Shown here piece by piece: positions 1 through 9,200 of a stretch of 64,000 bases of DNA (positions are counted from its first letter, which is position 1; each line of letters begins with the position of its first letter). This stretch comes from Algisphaera sp039180025 (lineage in GTDB: Bacteria > Planctomycetota > Phycisphaerae > Phycisphaerales > Phycisphaeraceae). Position numbers and translations under genes: made by a program. Location: positions 21,760 to 85,759 of the forward strand of contig JBCDDZ010000009.1 in assembly GCA_039180025.1 (NCBI GenBank). Reading direction: 5' to 3'. The notes below the pieces were generated by a model, which saw only the letters and a list, made by a program, of their open reading frames with translations, did not search any database and was not told the origin of the DNA.

Positions 1-1
1 C

Positions 2-1132
2 CACGGCTTTGTACAGACCAATATCACCAACCTCGCCGGCGTCCCGTCGATCGTTTACGGGATCCTGGGGTTGACGGCGTTCGCACAGTTTTTCGGGGTG
101 TTCAACAATGAAGCGGGGCGGCCGTTCGCGATCGGGCAGACGTGGTATCACCAGTACGTGGATCTGTCGCAGCAATCGTATTTTCTCCCGGTGGCGGGGC
201 CGGACGCTACCCCCGAGCCCGCGGGCCCGGGTCTGACACTGTTTACCGTGCCCGGCGGTGAAACGGTGGCGGACATCGAGTATCGCCCGGCCAGCGACGC
301 GCAGCTCCTCCAGGTCCGCACCGATATCGAGCTGGCGAACTTCGATCTGTTTCTCAAGATCGACGAGCTGCTTCGCGAAACCCGTACCACGCGACGCGGC
401 CCGGTCAACGTGGACCAAGCCAAGGCCGAGGAGATCGCGGCGACGAGTCTGGCGTTCGGCGACCTTAAGTCGGATCCCGAAGTGGCCCAAGAGGTCTTGG
501 TCAGCGGGCTGCTTGCGCTCGACGGCCTCCGCGGCCGAGAATATCGCAACGCAAAGTCACAGATCACCAGCGATCTGGCGGACCTCGAGATCGCGTACGC
601 GGGCCTGGACGGGGTGATGCTGGTCGGGACCGAGCCTTTGGTCGTGGCTCACAATGCCTGGTACCACATCTCGCTGCCATTCGGACGGGGGCTGATGGCG
701 GGGGGGTTGACGCTGATGCTGGTGATCTTGCCGATCATTATCATCGCATCGCAAGAGGCGTTGCGGGCGGTGCCGCAAACGATGCGTCAGGGGTGCCTGG
801 CACTGGGGGGAACGAAATGGCAAGCGGTGCAGCAGGTCGCACTACCCGCAGCGATCCCGGGGATTTGCACCGGGGCGATCCTGGCGATGAGCCGTGCGAT
901 CGGCGAGGCGGCCCCGATCCTGCTCATCGGGGCGGTGTTTATTTCGTTCCTGCCCTCGAACCTGATGGACGGCTTTAGCGCGATGCCGCTACAGATATTT
1001 AACTGGTCCAGCCGGCCCCAGGCCGAGTTTAAGGAAACCGCGGCGGCGGGCATCATCGTGCTGTTGGCGGTGCTGCTGACTTTTAACGGGATCGCGGTCT
1101 GGATCCGCCATAAATCGCAGAAAAATTATTAG
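2..1132 (+). CDS. pstA: Phosphate ABC transporter permease PstA (5' end outside window)
   Basis: Inner-membrane permease subunit of the high-affinity PstSCAB phosphate importer. The frame is open from base 2, so the start lies upstream. The first visible residues carry the PstA signature NLAGVPSIVYG. The C-terminal part has the EAA loop (EALRAVP...ALGGTKW) and the RAIGEAAP segment, followed by a last membrane helix. Between these lie about 175 extra residues (bases about 110-680) that ordinary PstA lacks. By MetI-fold topology this loop between two helices before the EAA loop should face the periplasm. pstB follows 91 bases downstream on the same strand. Family assignment is secure; the role of the insertion is unknown. 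Confidence 0.93.
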   Translation, partial: HGFVQTNITNLAGVPSIVYGILGLTAFAQFFGVFNNEAGRPFAIGQTWYHQYVDLSQQSYFLPVAGPDATPEPAGPGLTLFTVPGGETVADIEYRPASDAQLLQVRTDIELANFDLFLKIDELLRETRTTRRGPVNVDQAKAEEIAATSLAFGDLKSDPEVAQEVLVSGLLALDGLRGREYRNAKSQITSDLADLEIAYAGLDGVMLVGTEPLVVAHNAWYHISLPFGRGLMAGGLTLMLVILPIIIIASQEALRAVPQTMRQGCLALGGTKWQAVQQVALPAAIPGICTGAILAMSRAIGEAAPILLIGAVFISFLPSNLMDGFSAMPLQIFNWSSRPQAEFKETAAAGIIVLLAVLLTFNGIAVWIRHKSQKNY

Positions 1133-1223
1133 TTCGTCGCCTATTGGATGGGCCTGGGACCGGTCGTAGACGCCACGTAAGAAACTCGTTCAGCCCCGCC
1201 GATGAGGCTTCGGGGAGACTAAG

Positions 1224-2093
1224 ATGACACGTATGACTGACGTAAACCCTTCCGCCACCGATACCCCCGACTACGCCGCCCCGCCACCCCCGACCGCGGC
1301 GTTATCGAACGAAGGGGTCAACGCAGAATCGGTGCCGGCCGAAACGCTCCTCAGGGTACGCGATTTCAACTGTTGGTACGGGGATTTCAAGGCGGTCCAC
1401 GACATTAATCTGGATATCGTGGCGAACCGGGTCACGGCGTTCATCGGGCCATCGGGTTGCGGCAAATCGACTTTCTTGCGGTGGATCAATCGGATGAACG
1501 ACCTCGTGCCTTCGGCCCGAGCGGAAGGACAGATCGATCTGCACGGCAACAATCTGCTGAGTAAAGAGACGGACGTCGTATCGTTGCGCAGGAAGATCGG
1601 GATGGTTTTCCAGAAGCCTAACCCGTTTCCCAAGTCAATCTATGACAACATCGCGTTTGGGCCGCGGCTGCACCTGAAACTGAGCCGCTCGGAGACCGAC
1701 GATTTGGTCGAATCGTCTCTCCGGGGGGCGTCGCTCTGGAACGAAGTCAAAGACCGTCTCAAGCAGTCGGCCCTGGGACTCTCGGGCGGTCAGCAGCAGC
1801 GGCTCTGCATCGCCCGGGCGATCGCGGCCCAGCCAGAAATCCTCCTGATGGATGAGCCCTGCTCCGCGCTCGATCCTAAATCCACCGTGGCGATCGAAGA
1901 CCTGATGGACGAACTCAAGAAGCGTTACACGATCGCGATCGTCACCCACAATATGCAGCAGGCCGCACGGGCCAGCGATTTCACGGCGTTCCTGTTTGAA
2001 GGCGACCTCGTCGAGTTTGGCGACACCCGCAAGGTGTTCACTAATCCGGAAAACGAGCGGACCGAAAACTACATCACCGGACGCTTCGGCTGA
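1224..2093 (+). CDS. pstB: Phosphate ABC transporter ATP-binding protein PstB
   Basis: Cytoplasmic ATPase that powers phosphate import with PstA/PstC. It has Walker A GPSGCGKST, the signature LSGGQQQRLCIARA and Walker B ILLMDEPCSALDP, plus the switch histidine in IVTHNMQQA. At 289 residues it is longer than the usual roughly 255, because of a Pro/Ala-rich N-terminal extension of about 40 residues before the conserved core. The ATG is preceded by a GGGGAG ribosome binding site 6 bases upstream. It is the last Pst gene here: no phoU follows, and a stem-loop lies just downstream. Confidence 0.97.
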   Translation: MTRMTDVNPSATDTPDYAAPPPPTAALSNEGVNAESVPAETLLRVRDFNCWYGDFKAVHDINLDIVANRVTAFIGPSGCGKSTFLRWINRMNDLVPSARAEGQIDLHGNNLLSKETDVVSLRRKIGMVFQKPNPFPKSIYDNIAFGPRLHLKLSRSETDDLVESSLRGASLWNEVKDRLKQSALGLSGGQQQRLCIARAIAAQPEILLMDEPCSALDPKSTVAIEDLMDELKKRYTIAIVTHNMQQAARASDFTAFLFEGDLVEFGDTRKVFTNPENERTENYITGRFG

Positions 2094-2098
2094 TCGAG

Positions 2099-2142
2099 AT
2101 AGGCTCGGCTGCCTCGCATAGCCTTTTCCGCTATGAGCCTAT
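2099..2142 (+). terminator. Stem-loop after pstB, possible terminator
   Basis: Two nested inverted repeats start 5 bases after the pstB stop: ATAGGCTC pairs with GAGCCTAT, and inside them CATAGC pairs with GCTATG around the loop CTTTTCC. There is no T-tract, so intrinsic termination is uncertain. It could also protect the 3' end of the pst transcript. Confidence 0.4.
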
Positions 2143-2301
2143 GGGTTCTGCTGAGGAATTGAGCGGCCGGGAGATAGACAAACCAAAGCCTTCCGGATGA
2201 CGCGGTGGATCTAGAGCTGCGCGCTCAACGATCGATCGCAATTCAGATTCAAAGGAATCGCGATGGATAGAGGTCCGACCCCGGGCGGCGGCGTGCTGAC
2301 G

Positions 2302-2553
2302 CTAAACCATTTCGCGGTTGGGTCGCGGGCTGAGGCGGGTCGGGACTTCGACGCGGCCGCTGAGGCGTTCGGCGGTTTGGTAGAGCAGATGGCGGCCGAT
2401 GACGAGATCAGGGATATCCTGGAGGGTCCGTCCAGGGAAAGTCTGATTCAGGTGGGAAGCGATATCGGCGGCCTCGCATGTCCAGGTTAAATCGTCTTGC
2501 AGGGTCGCGGTGTGACGCTGGGTGTCTTGCCAGAAGATGAGTTGACCGATCAT
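2302..2553 (-). CDS. Small hypothetical protein (83 aa)
   Basis: Not recognised. The frame from ATG 2553 gives an 83-residue soluble protein beginning MIGQLIFWQD, with ordinary composition and several Trp/His residues, and no signal peptide or membrane segment. The frame is open further upstream (to 2631), but those residues look non-coding. The competing plus-strand frame at 2263-2490 has a low-complexity Ala/Gly composition and looks like a shadow. It sits alone between pstB (convergent) and tmk (same strand, about 260 bases away). Confidence 0.45.
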   Translation of the reverse strand: MIGQLIFWQDTQRHTATLQDDLTWTCEAADIASHLNQTFPGRTLQDIPDLVIGRHLLYQTAERLSGRVEVPTRLSPRPNREMV

Positions 2554-2812
2554 ATTCGTCTTTCTGAGGCTGGGGGTGCGCATGGGAGGTTTGTGACTTG
2601 GCATCAATAAACCCACGATTGGTTGCGACATCCTTGTCGTTGGTCCGGCCTACCGGTCCTTTATTCTGGTAGGGCGGGGGCCGCAGACACAGAAAATTCG
2701 GACGAGCATGGGGGTGGCGAGGATTCGACGGGCCGAATTCTCGTGGGGGCCGGAACCAACCCCTCAATTGTTCGAACGGTTTGATTGTATCGATTAGTCC
2801 AAATGAGCGTTG

Positions 2813-3511
2813 TTAATTCTGGGCGGCGGGGCCCGGCCCGGTAAAACGGTGTTTCAGGGCGGTGAGTAGCTGTTCGAACACGTCTTCGGGCGTGCCCGCG
2901 GCGTTCAAAACATGGTGGCGTCGCGGGTCGCGTTCGGCCTGGTCGAGGTAGCTCTGGCGGACACGCTGATGGAAAACCGCCGACTTGGATTCCATCCGGT
3001 CGCGGTCGGCGAGGAACTCGGGTTTGCGCAGCAAGGGGCTGAGACGCTGGGCGGCGGTCTGCGGGTCGACATCGAAGACCACGACCAGGTCGGGCCAGTG
3101 GTCGCCCAGCGCGACTCGGCCGACCCGCAGGATGTCGTCGTCGGCGAGCCCGCCGGCGGTGCCCTGATAAGCAAGGGTAGAGCTGATAAAGCGGTCGGCG
3201 AGGACCAGGTGGTTCTGAGCCAGCGCGGGGGCTATTTTTTGGGCGATCAACTGGGCCCGGCTGGCCATGAAGAGGAGCATCTCGCAGCGCAGGTCGATTT
3301 CTTCGTGGAGGTCGGGGTCCAGGAGCAGCCGGCGGATCTGCTCGCCGACATGCGTGCCGCCGGGCTCACGGACTTCGCACACGGTGAGGCCCTGCGCTTG
3401 AGCGAGGTCGGCGAGGCGGCGGAACTGGGTGGATTTCCCGCTGCCGTCGGGCCCGTCGAAAACGACGAATCGGCCGCGGAGGGCAGGAAGCCAGTCGGGG
3501 GTCGTCGCCAT
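2813..3511 (-). CDS. tmk: Thymidylate kinase
   Basis: Phosphorylates dTMP to dTDP in dTTP synthesis; cytoplasmic. The P-loop GPDGSGKST is at residues 20-28. The REPGGT motif and the ADRFISSTLAYQG segment (DR motif) follow, then a lid region with RMESKS. Length is 232 residues, slightly above the usual 205-215 because of short N- and C-terminal extensions. It is divergent from the methyltransferase gene at 3535, with only 23 bases between the two starts, so the promoters must overlap the coding ends. Confidence 0.96.
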   Translation of the reverse strand: MATTPDWLPALRGRFVVFDGPDGSGKSTQFRRLADLAQAQGLTVCEVREPGGTHVGEQIRRLLLDPDLHEEIDLRCEMLLFMASRAQLIAQKIAPALAQNHLVLADRFISSTLAYQGTAGGLADDDILRVGRVALGDHWPDLVVVFDVDPQTAAQRLSPLLRKPEFLADRDRMESKSAVFHQRVRQSYLDQAERDPRRHHVLNAAGTPEDVFEQLLTALKHRFTGPGPAAQN

Positions 3512-3534
3512 GCTCGAAAGGCTAACATGTCGCC

Positions 3535-4149
3535 GTGAGCGATGCCTATCTACAACCGTACCGGGAGGCCCAAGCCGAGCATGGTGTGGGGTTCGATGTG
3601 ACCCTGTGGGGCCGGCCCCAGACCCAGCGTCGTCGCTTCGAGGTTTTTGCCGAGATGCTTGATCTGGGCGGGAAGGCGGTGCTTGACGCGGGATGCAGCC
3701 GCGGGGATTTCGCGGCCTATCTGATCGAAAAAAACGTGGCGTACAAGGGTTATGTCGGCGTGGACGGGGTGGAGGAGGTGGTGGCGTTCGCGCGGGAACG
3801 GGGGCTGCCGCGGTCGCGCTTTGTGGTAGGGGATTTCGTGAAGGACCCGGGTTTGTTGAAGACGGGTAGCCCCGAGGTTGTTAGTATCTCCGGATCGCTG
3901 AACACCATGGATGACGCGACGGTGAACGTCGTGTTGGAGGGGGCCTGGGCCGGGTGTAGCGAGACCTTGGTGTTCAATTTTTTATCTGATCTGGCTACGC
4001 CAGCGGCGCCGGCTCAGCAATACCCCGCCCGCCGCCTGCCGACGCTGAAGCTGCTGGCGTGGGCCGCCAAGAAGACCGGCGACGTGCAGATGCGTCAGGA
4101 TTACCTTGGTGAGGGGCACGACGCGACGATCCTGATGCGGAAAGCGTAG
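3535..4149 (+). CDS. Class I SAM-dependent methyltransferase
   Basis: Probable cytoplasmic methyltransferase of unknown substrate. The SAM-binding motif I is VLDAGCSRGDF (D51), followed by an acidic strand end at GYVGVDGVEE and motif-IV-like VVSISGSLNTMDD. It starts at a GTG 23 bases from the divergent tmk start; the first in-frame ATG lies inside the conserved part. 204 residues, no membrane segment. The fold assignment is good, the specific function unknown. Confidence 0.75.
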   Translation: MSDAYLQPYREAQAEHGVGFDVTLWGRPQTQRRRFEVFAEMLDLGGKAVLDAGCSRGDFAAYLIEKNVAYKGYVGVDGVEEVVAFARERGLPRSRFVVGDFVKDPGLLKTGSPEVVSISGSLNTMDDATVNVVLEGAWAGCSETLVFNFLSDLATPAAPAQQYPARRLPTLKLLAWAAKKTGDVQMRQDYLGEGHDATILMRKA

Positions 4150-4195
4150 TCAACAGCGTGTGATCCGTGGTTTGAAAGTGGATTGGGTTAATTCG

Positions 4196-4810
4196 ATGAT
4201 GACGCAGAAATTGACGTATTGGGTGGTGGCCAGCGTGTTGGGGGCGGTGGTGATCGGCGGCTCGGTGATGTGGTGGCGGAGCTATAGCCACTCCGAACAG
4301 GCGGTTGTGCGGGCGTGGTTCAAGGGGGTCGCGGTGTTGACCACGGACCGAGGGCGGCTGGCGATCTTGTCGCTGGGCGAGCAGCCGACGGCATCACGCT
4401 GGGTCTTACAGCTCCGGAGCAACGGGACACCGGCCCGCGAAGCGCCGCGGCTCGACGAGCTCTGCCGGGACCACGGGCTGGGTTTCGGAGTGGATCAGGC
4501 GGTCGCGATCGCGGGGGCGGAACAGCCGGCGGTCGCCGGGGTCAACGTCCTGGGGGGCGGGGTATCTTGGGGAGTCCGCCGGGTGGTGTTGCCGTTCTGG
4601 GCGGTGGTGGTCGGCGGGACGGGGCTGCTGCTGGTGTGGACGCTGACCTACGGCGTCCGAGTGTTTCGTAGCGATAAGGGGTTGTGCGTGAAGTGCTCGT
4701 ACGACATCTCGGGGGCATCGCACTTCTGCCCGAAATGCGGCAAGCCGATCGCGCGGCGGACGTGGAGCGGAGAAACACGTCCGCGGCGGCGGGTGGCGGC
4801 TACGCGCTGA
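4196..4810 (+). CDS. Membrane protein with C-terminal zinc ribbon
   Basis: Unknown function. From ATG 4196 the 204-residue protein has an N-terminal membrane helix (about residues 6-28), an extracytoplasmic domain of about 110 residues, a second helix near residues 130-155, and a cytoplasmic four-cysteine zinc ribbon CVKCSYD...CPKCG near the C-terminus. This CxxC-Y-D...CPxCG type of ribbon is recurrent in planctomycete membrane proteins. A GTG at 4160 would add 12 residues without improving the helix start. It lies 46 bases after the methyltransferase gene and may be co-transcribed. Confidence 0.7.
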   Translation: MMTQKLTYWVVASVLGAVVIGGSVMWWRSYSHSEQAVVRAWFKGVAVLTTDRGRLAILSLGEQPTASRWVLQLRSNGTPAREAPRLDELCRDHGLGFGVDQAVAIAGAEQPAVAGVNVLGGGVSWGVRRVVLPFWAVVVGGTGLLLVWTLTYGVRVFRSDKGLCVKCSYDISGASHFCPKCGKPIARRTWSGETRPRRRVAATR

Positions 4811-4878
4811 ATGGGTAGGCGTCATCAACATACGAAAACCCACGTTGGCGGTGCGATGCGCCCCGGAGCTCGTAGATT

Positions 4879-6096
4879 TTATGGCGAGCGCTGAATGAGA
4901 GCCGCGGCGACGTGGCCGGCGAAGCCCGCGGCGGTGACGAGGTGTCCGCCGTTGGAATCGGGTGGCAGCACCGGGCGGGCGGTCAAAGGCAGCGGCGTGT
5001 GGGCCAGGGGGCGGTCGAGCCAGGGCATGGGGGGGAGTTTGCGTGTGCGGGCAGCGAGTGTCGCCAGGACCAGCGATACGAGCCCAGCACTGCCCAGGGT
5101 GTGTCCCAGGGCCCCCTTGTTGGCGTAAACGGCGGGGGGGTGGGGTTCCTCGTGAAACGGGTGAGGACGTTGACGCAAGACGTCGCCGAGTACGCGGAGT
5201 TCGAGCGGATCGTGCTCGGGGGTGCCGGGCGCGTGCGGGTGGAGGGCCGCGATAGGCCGACCGGCCACAAGCCGCTGGGCAATCGCGCCCAGGGCGTCCA
5301 TGGTGGGGCTGGGTCGGATGAGGTCGTGGGCTTCGGTGGCGATGTCGGTATCGAGCAGTTCGATCTGGCCGGGGCGGGGGGCTTGGCCCGGGGGCAGTCG
5401 TTTGAGAAGAACGGCTGCCCCGGCCTCGGCGAGCACGAAGCCGGGGCGCTCGGCGTGCAGCGGCCGCTCTCGGTAGCCGTCGAGGGTGAGCGGGGCGAGG
5501 ACGCCCAGGCGTTGATAACTGTGGATAAAAATCGGCAGAAGCGCGGCCTCGGCGGTCACGACCAGGGCATGGTCGGGGCCGGCGGGCGTCCCGGACCCGG
5601 GGAGCAGCGCCAGGCGGGCCTGGTGGAGCGCGGTGAGGCTGCTGGCGCAGGCGGCGACGGTGTGGCGACGCACCTCGACCCCGGTTCGTTGGGCGAGGTG
5701 GAGGGACAGATAGCCGTGGGGGCCGAGAGCGACGGCCTGGGCCAGTCGCAGGGGAAGCGGGTTGGCGGGTTGGCCGGCTTCATCCATGCCGGTCTCACCG
5801 AGCGCCGTGACGGCGCCTTTGCTGGTGCCGAGCCAAGTGGGTACTTCGGCGAGCGAGACCCCCGCCTCGGCGGCTGCTTCGCGGGCCGCGCGTTCGGCGA
5901 GTTCTACCGTGGGGTCTGTGGCGGTGTGCCTGCCCACGCTGACGCCGCCGAGCCCTTGAGCCAGGGGGACCGGAGCGGTATCGGGTTCGAGGCCCACGAC
6001 GCGGTCCGTCAGACGCCGCCCGGCCAAGAGGGCGGAAAAGGTTTCCCAGGCCGAGTTGCCCAGCGGGGTCAGGAGCCCGACGCCGGCGACGATCAT
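4879..6096 (-). CDS. FabF-like beta-ketoacyl synthase (KAS I/II family)
   Basis: Decarboxylative condensing enzyme of the thiolase fold, expected to extend an acyl chain with malonyl-ACP. The catalytic set is complete: Cys150 in VAACASSL, His288 in HAPGTPEHD, Lys327 and His332 in NKGALGHTLGSAG. The start is set at ATG 6096 because MIVAGVGLLTPLG is the usual family N-terminus; the frame stays open upstream but that stretch is Pro-rich and runs into the divergent gene. The 405 residues match the family, though the sequence is divergent (for example NKGALGHT replaces the common KxMxGHxxGAAG). It is divergent from the E1-lipoyl-KAS III fusion gene, with 154 bases between starts, which suggests a shared acyl-chain pathway. 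No acyl carrier protein gene is seen next to it. Confidence 0.88.
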   Translation of the reverse strand: MIVAGVGLLTPLGNSAWETFSALLAGRRLTDRVVGLEPDTAPVPLAQGLGGVSVGRHTATDPTVELAERAAREAAAEAGVSLAEVPTWLGTSKGAVTALGETGMDEAGQPANPLPLRLAQAVALGPHGYLSLHLAQRTGVEVRRHTVAACASSLTALHQARLALLPGSGTPAGPDHALVVTAEAALLPIFIHSYQRLGVLAPLTLDGYRERPLHAERPGFVLAEAGAAVLLKRLPPGQAPRPGQIELLDTDIATEAHDLIRPSPTMDALGAIAQRLVAGRPIAALHPHAPGTPEHDPLELRVLGDVLRQRPHPFHEEPHPPAVYANKGALGHTLGSAGLVSLVLATLAARTRKLPPMPWLDRPLAHTPLPLTARPVLPPDSNGGHLVTAAGFAGHVAAALIQRSP

Positions 6097-6250
6097 ACGG
6101 GGAGGCGGAGCGGAGTGGGGCGACGGGGGCGGGGGGGCGGGAGCGGGAATTAGCCGGGGCCTCGGGATCGGGGTAAACTTGGGCTTGAGTTTGACTTCGA
6201 CGGCACCTTGGACTGTTCCAGCCCTGCCGTCTGCTTGTGAAAGATACTGG

Positions 6251-9200
6251 ATGTCCGCATCCGACGAATCCGTCGCCTCCACAACTCCGCCCGCGGCCAT
6301 CTCGAAGGGCCCGGCCAACGCCTCGCCCGGGAAACCGGCGGGCCAGAACCGGGCTGCTGCGCTCGGGTCCAAGCCCATGGGCCGAGGGTCTGAATCCTCG
6401 AAGCCTCCGGGCACGCAAGCAGCGGGAGAAAAGCTCGATCCCGTGCGGATCGAGTTGGCGGCGAAGCTGAAGCTCTACCGGGCCATGCGGACCACCCGGA
6501 CGACCAATCGGATCGAAGCGGAACTCGCGTCGGGGGGCGACGCGTTTTTCCACCTGCCGACCACGGGGCACGAGTCGGTCGCGGCCTGGAACCTGTTTCT
6601 TGAGCCCCACGATTGGGTCCACACCCACTACCGGGACCAGGCGCTGTGGATCGCACGGGGGATCCCGCCGAAGGCGGTGTTCGACACCGCACTGGGCAAC
6701 GCGGACGGCTATTCGCACGGCCGACAGATGGTGGGGTTCCAGGCCAGCCGTGAACTAAACATGCCCAGCACCGTGGTGCCCGTGGCGAACAACTGTACGC
6801 AGGCCGTGGGGATCGCGGCGCACCTTGAAGAACAGCGGCAATCGAGTAGCGGTTCGGCGGCGGGGGACGGGGCCGGCCCGGTGGTGCTCTGCGGGATGGG
6901 CGACGGGACCACGCAGCAGGGCGAGGTGTACGAGGCGATCGCCGAGGCGGTGCGGCGGCAATTGCCGGTGCTTTTTTACATCATGGACAACGGCTACGCG
7001 ATCTCGACGCCGACCGCGGGTCAGACGTTTTTCAACACGCCCCACGGCCCGGCGGAGTCGTTCTACGGGCTCCCGATCCACCACTTCGACGGCCGGGACG
7101 TGGACGCCGACCTGCCGCGGATGGGCGGGCTGGTCGAGCGGGTCCGGTCCTCGCGGGGCCCGGCGATCGCGGTGGTGCGGGTCGATCGGCTGTCGAGCCA
7201 CACCAATGCCGACGACCACCGCGTCTACCGAAACGCCGAGACGATCGAAAGCCTCAAGGCCTCGTCCGACCCGCTGGTGAACTTCCGGCGGTCGCTGATC
7301 GACCAGGGGGTGGACTGCGGAGAACTCGATAAAATCGACGCGGAACTGGAAACGGACATCCGTCATCAGAGCGAGTTGGCCCGGCGGGTGGGCGACCCCG
7401 AGACGTCATATTCGGCGAAGCCGGAGCTGCCCGCGATGCTCAAGCCCGGCGCGGCGGAGTACCGCGGCGAGCCCGGCGGGGCGGGCGACGGCCGGCTGAT
7501 GATGATCGAGGCGATGCGCGAGACGCTGCGGTATCGGCTGGATTCCGACGAGCGGGTGGTGCTGCTGGGCGAAGACATCGAAGACCCCAAGGGAGATGTC
7601 TTCGGGGTGACCCGTGGGCTTTCCACGGCCTACCCGGGGCGGGTGCAGAACACGGCCCTCACCGAGTCCACGATCATCGGCGGGGCGATCGGCCGGGCGA
7701 TGGCGGGGGGGCGGCCGGTCGGGTTCGTGCAGTTTGCCGATTTTCTGCCTAACGGCATCTCGCAAATCATCTCGGAACTCGGGAGTATCCATTGGCGATC
7801 GGGCGGCGAGTTTTCGTGCCCGGTGATCCTGATGGTGACCTGCGGGGCGTACCGCCCGGGGCTGGGGCCGTTTCACGCCAATACGTACGAGTCTTTGCTG
7901 GCACACGTGCCGGGGATCGACGTGGTCATGCCGTCGACGGCGGGGGACGCGGCGGGGCTGCTCAACGCGGCATTCGAATCGGGACGCCCGACGGTTTTTC
8001 TCTACCCGAAGGTCTGCCTGAACGATCGTAGCTTGTCGACGTCGCCGGATATCGACAAGCAGTTGGTCCCGCTGGGCAGTGCGCGGCGGGAAAGGGCGGG
8101 GGACGACCTGACGCTCGTCGGCTGGGGGAGCACGATGCCGCTGCTCCGCGATGTCGCGGACGAGATCGCCAGGCAGACGGCCCGGCGGGTGGACCTGTTC
8201 GATTTACGCAGCATCTCGCCCTGGGACCGGGAGGGGCTGGCGGCTTCGGCGCGGCGGACCGGGCGGCTGCTGGTCGTCCACGAAGACAATCTAACCGCGG
8301 GCTTTGGCGCGGAAGTGGTGGCGGGGGTCACGGAAGACGTGACCGCGTCTCCGGGCGCCCCGGCGGGGTTCCGGGCCAGGCGGATCACCCGCCCCGACGT
8401 GTACGCCCCGTGTAATTACCGCAACCAGTTGGACGTGCTGCCGAGCTTCCGATCGACGCTGACGGCGGCGTGCGAATTACTGGGCCTGACGGTCGATTTC
8501 CGCGAATCGGCGGGAGCGGCGGGTGTGACCGAAGACGCCGAGGTCCAGACGATCGAGGCGCAGGGGTCGGCACCCACGGACCAGGTGGTGGGGATCGCGG
8601 AGTGGAAAATCAAAGCGGGTGATCGCTTCGAGACCGGGCAGGTACTCGCGGAATTGGAAGCGGACAAGGCGATCTTTGAATATTCCGCCCCGTACGACGG
8701 GGTGGTGCACGCGCTGCTGGTCGCGGAGGGCGAGCAGGTGGATGTCGGGACGCCGATGCTGGAATTACGGAAGACGGCGGCCACGAAAATGGCCGAGGCC
8801 TCGGCGGACGGAACGGATCCATTGTCCGCCCCGATCGTCAAACGGCCGACGCGGGAAGACCGCGGCACGCCGGTGATTCGCGCGCCGGGGTCTGCGGATG
8901 AAGCAGCGAACGATCAGGCCGACGCGAATACCCTTGGGGCTGGGCCGGGGGCTTCCGCCGCTCGGCGGGTTGCTCCGGTGCGGGTGGGCGGCCGGCAGGT
9001 CCGGGTGTATTTGAGTCCGGTCCATTACGCGGAGGGCACCGACCGGCTGACGAATGCGGATCTGGTCCGGCGGTTCCCGGAGTACACCTCCGAGGACATC
9101 ATCAAGCGGACGGGGATCGAGTCTCGGCCGTACTGCTCGCACAAGCAGAACGCGCTGAGTATGGCGGTGGACGCCGCGCAGCAGGCGTTGTCGGCCGAGG

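Noticed and set aside
2263..2490. A 75-codon plus-strand frame after pstB
   Set aside because: Composition is shadow-like and it lies opposite a more protein-like minus-strand frame; not annotated as a gene.
4912..6153. A 413-codon plus-strand frame opposite the FabF-like gene
   Set aside because: Gly/Ala/Arg-rich shadow; the minus-strand ketosynthase has complete catalytic residues.
6056..6250. An extended N-terminus for the E1-lipoyl-KAS III fusion
   Set aside because: The added 65 residues are Gly-rich, antisense to the 5' end of the ketosynthase gene, and carry no domain; ATG 6251 leaves room for promoters.
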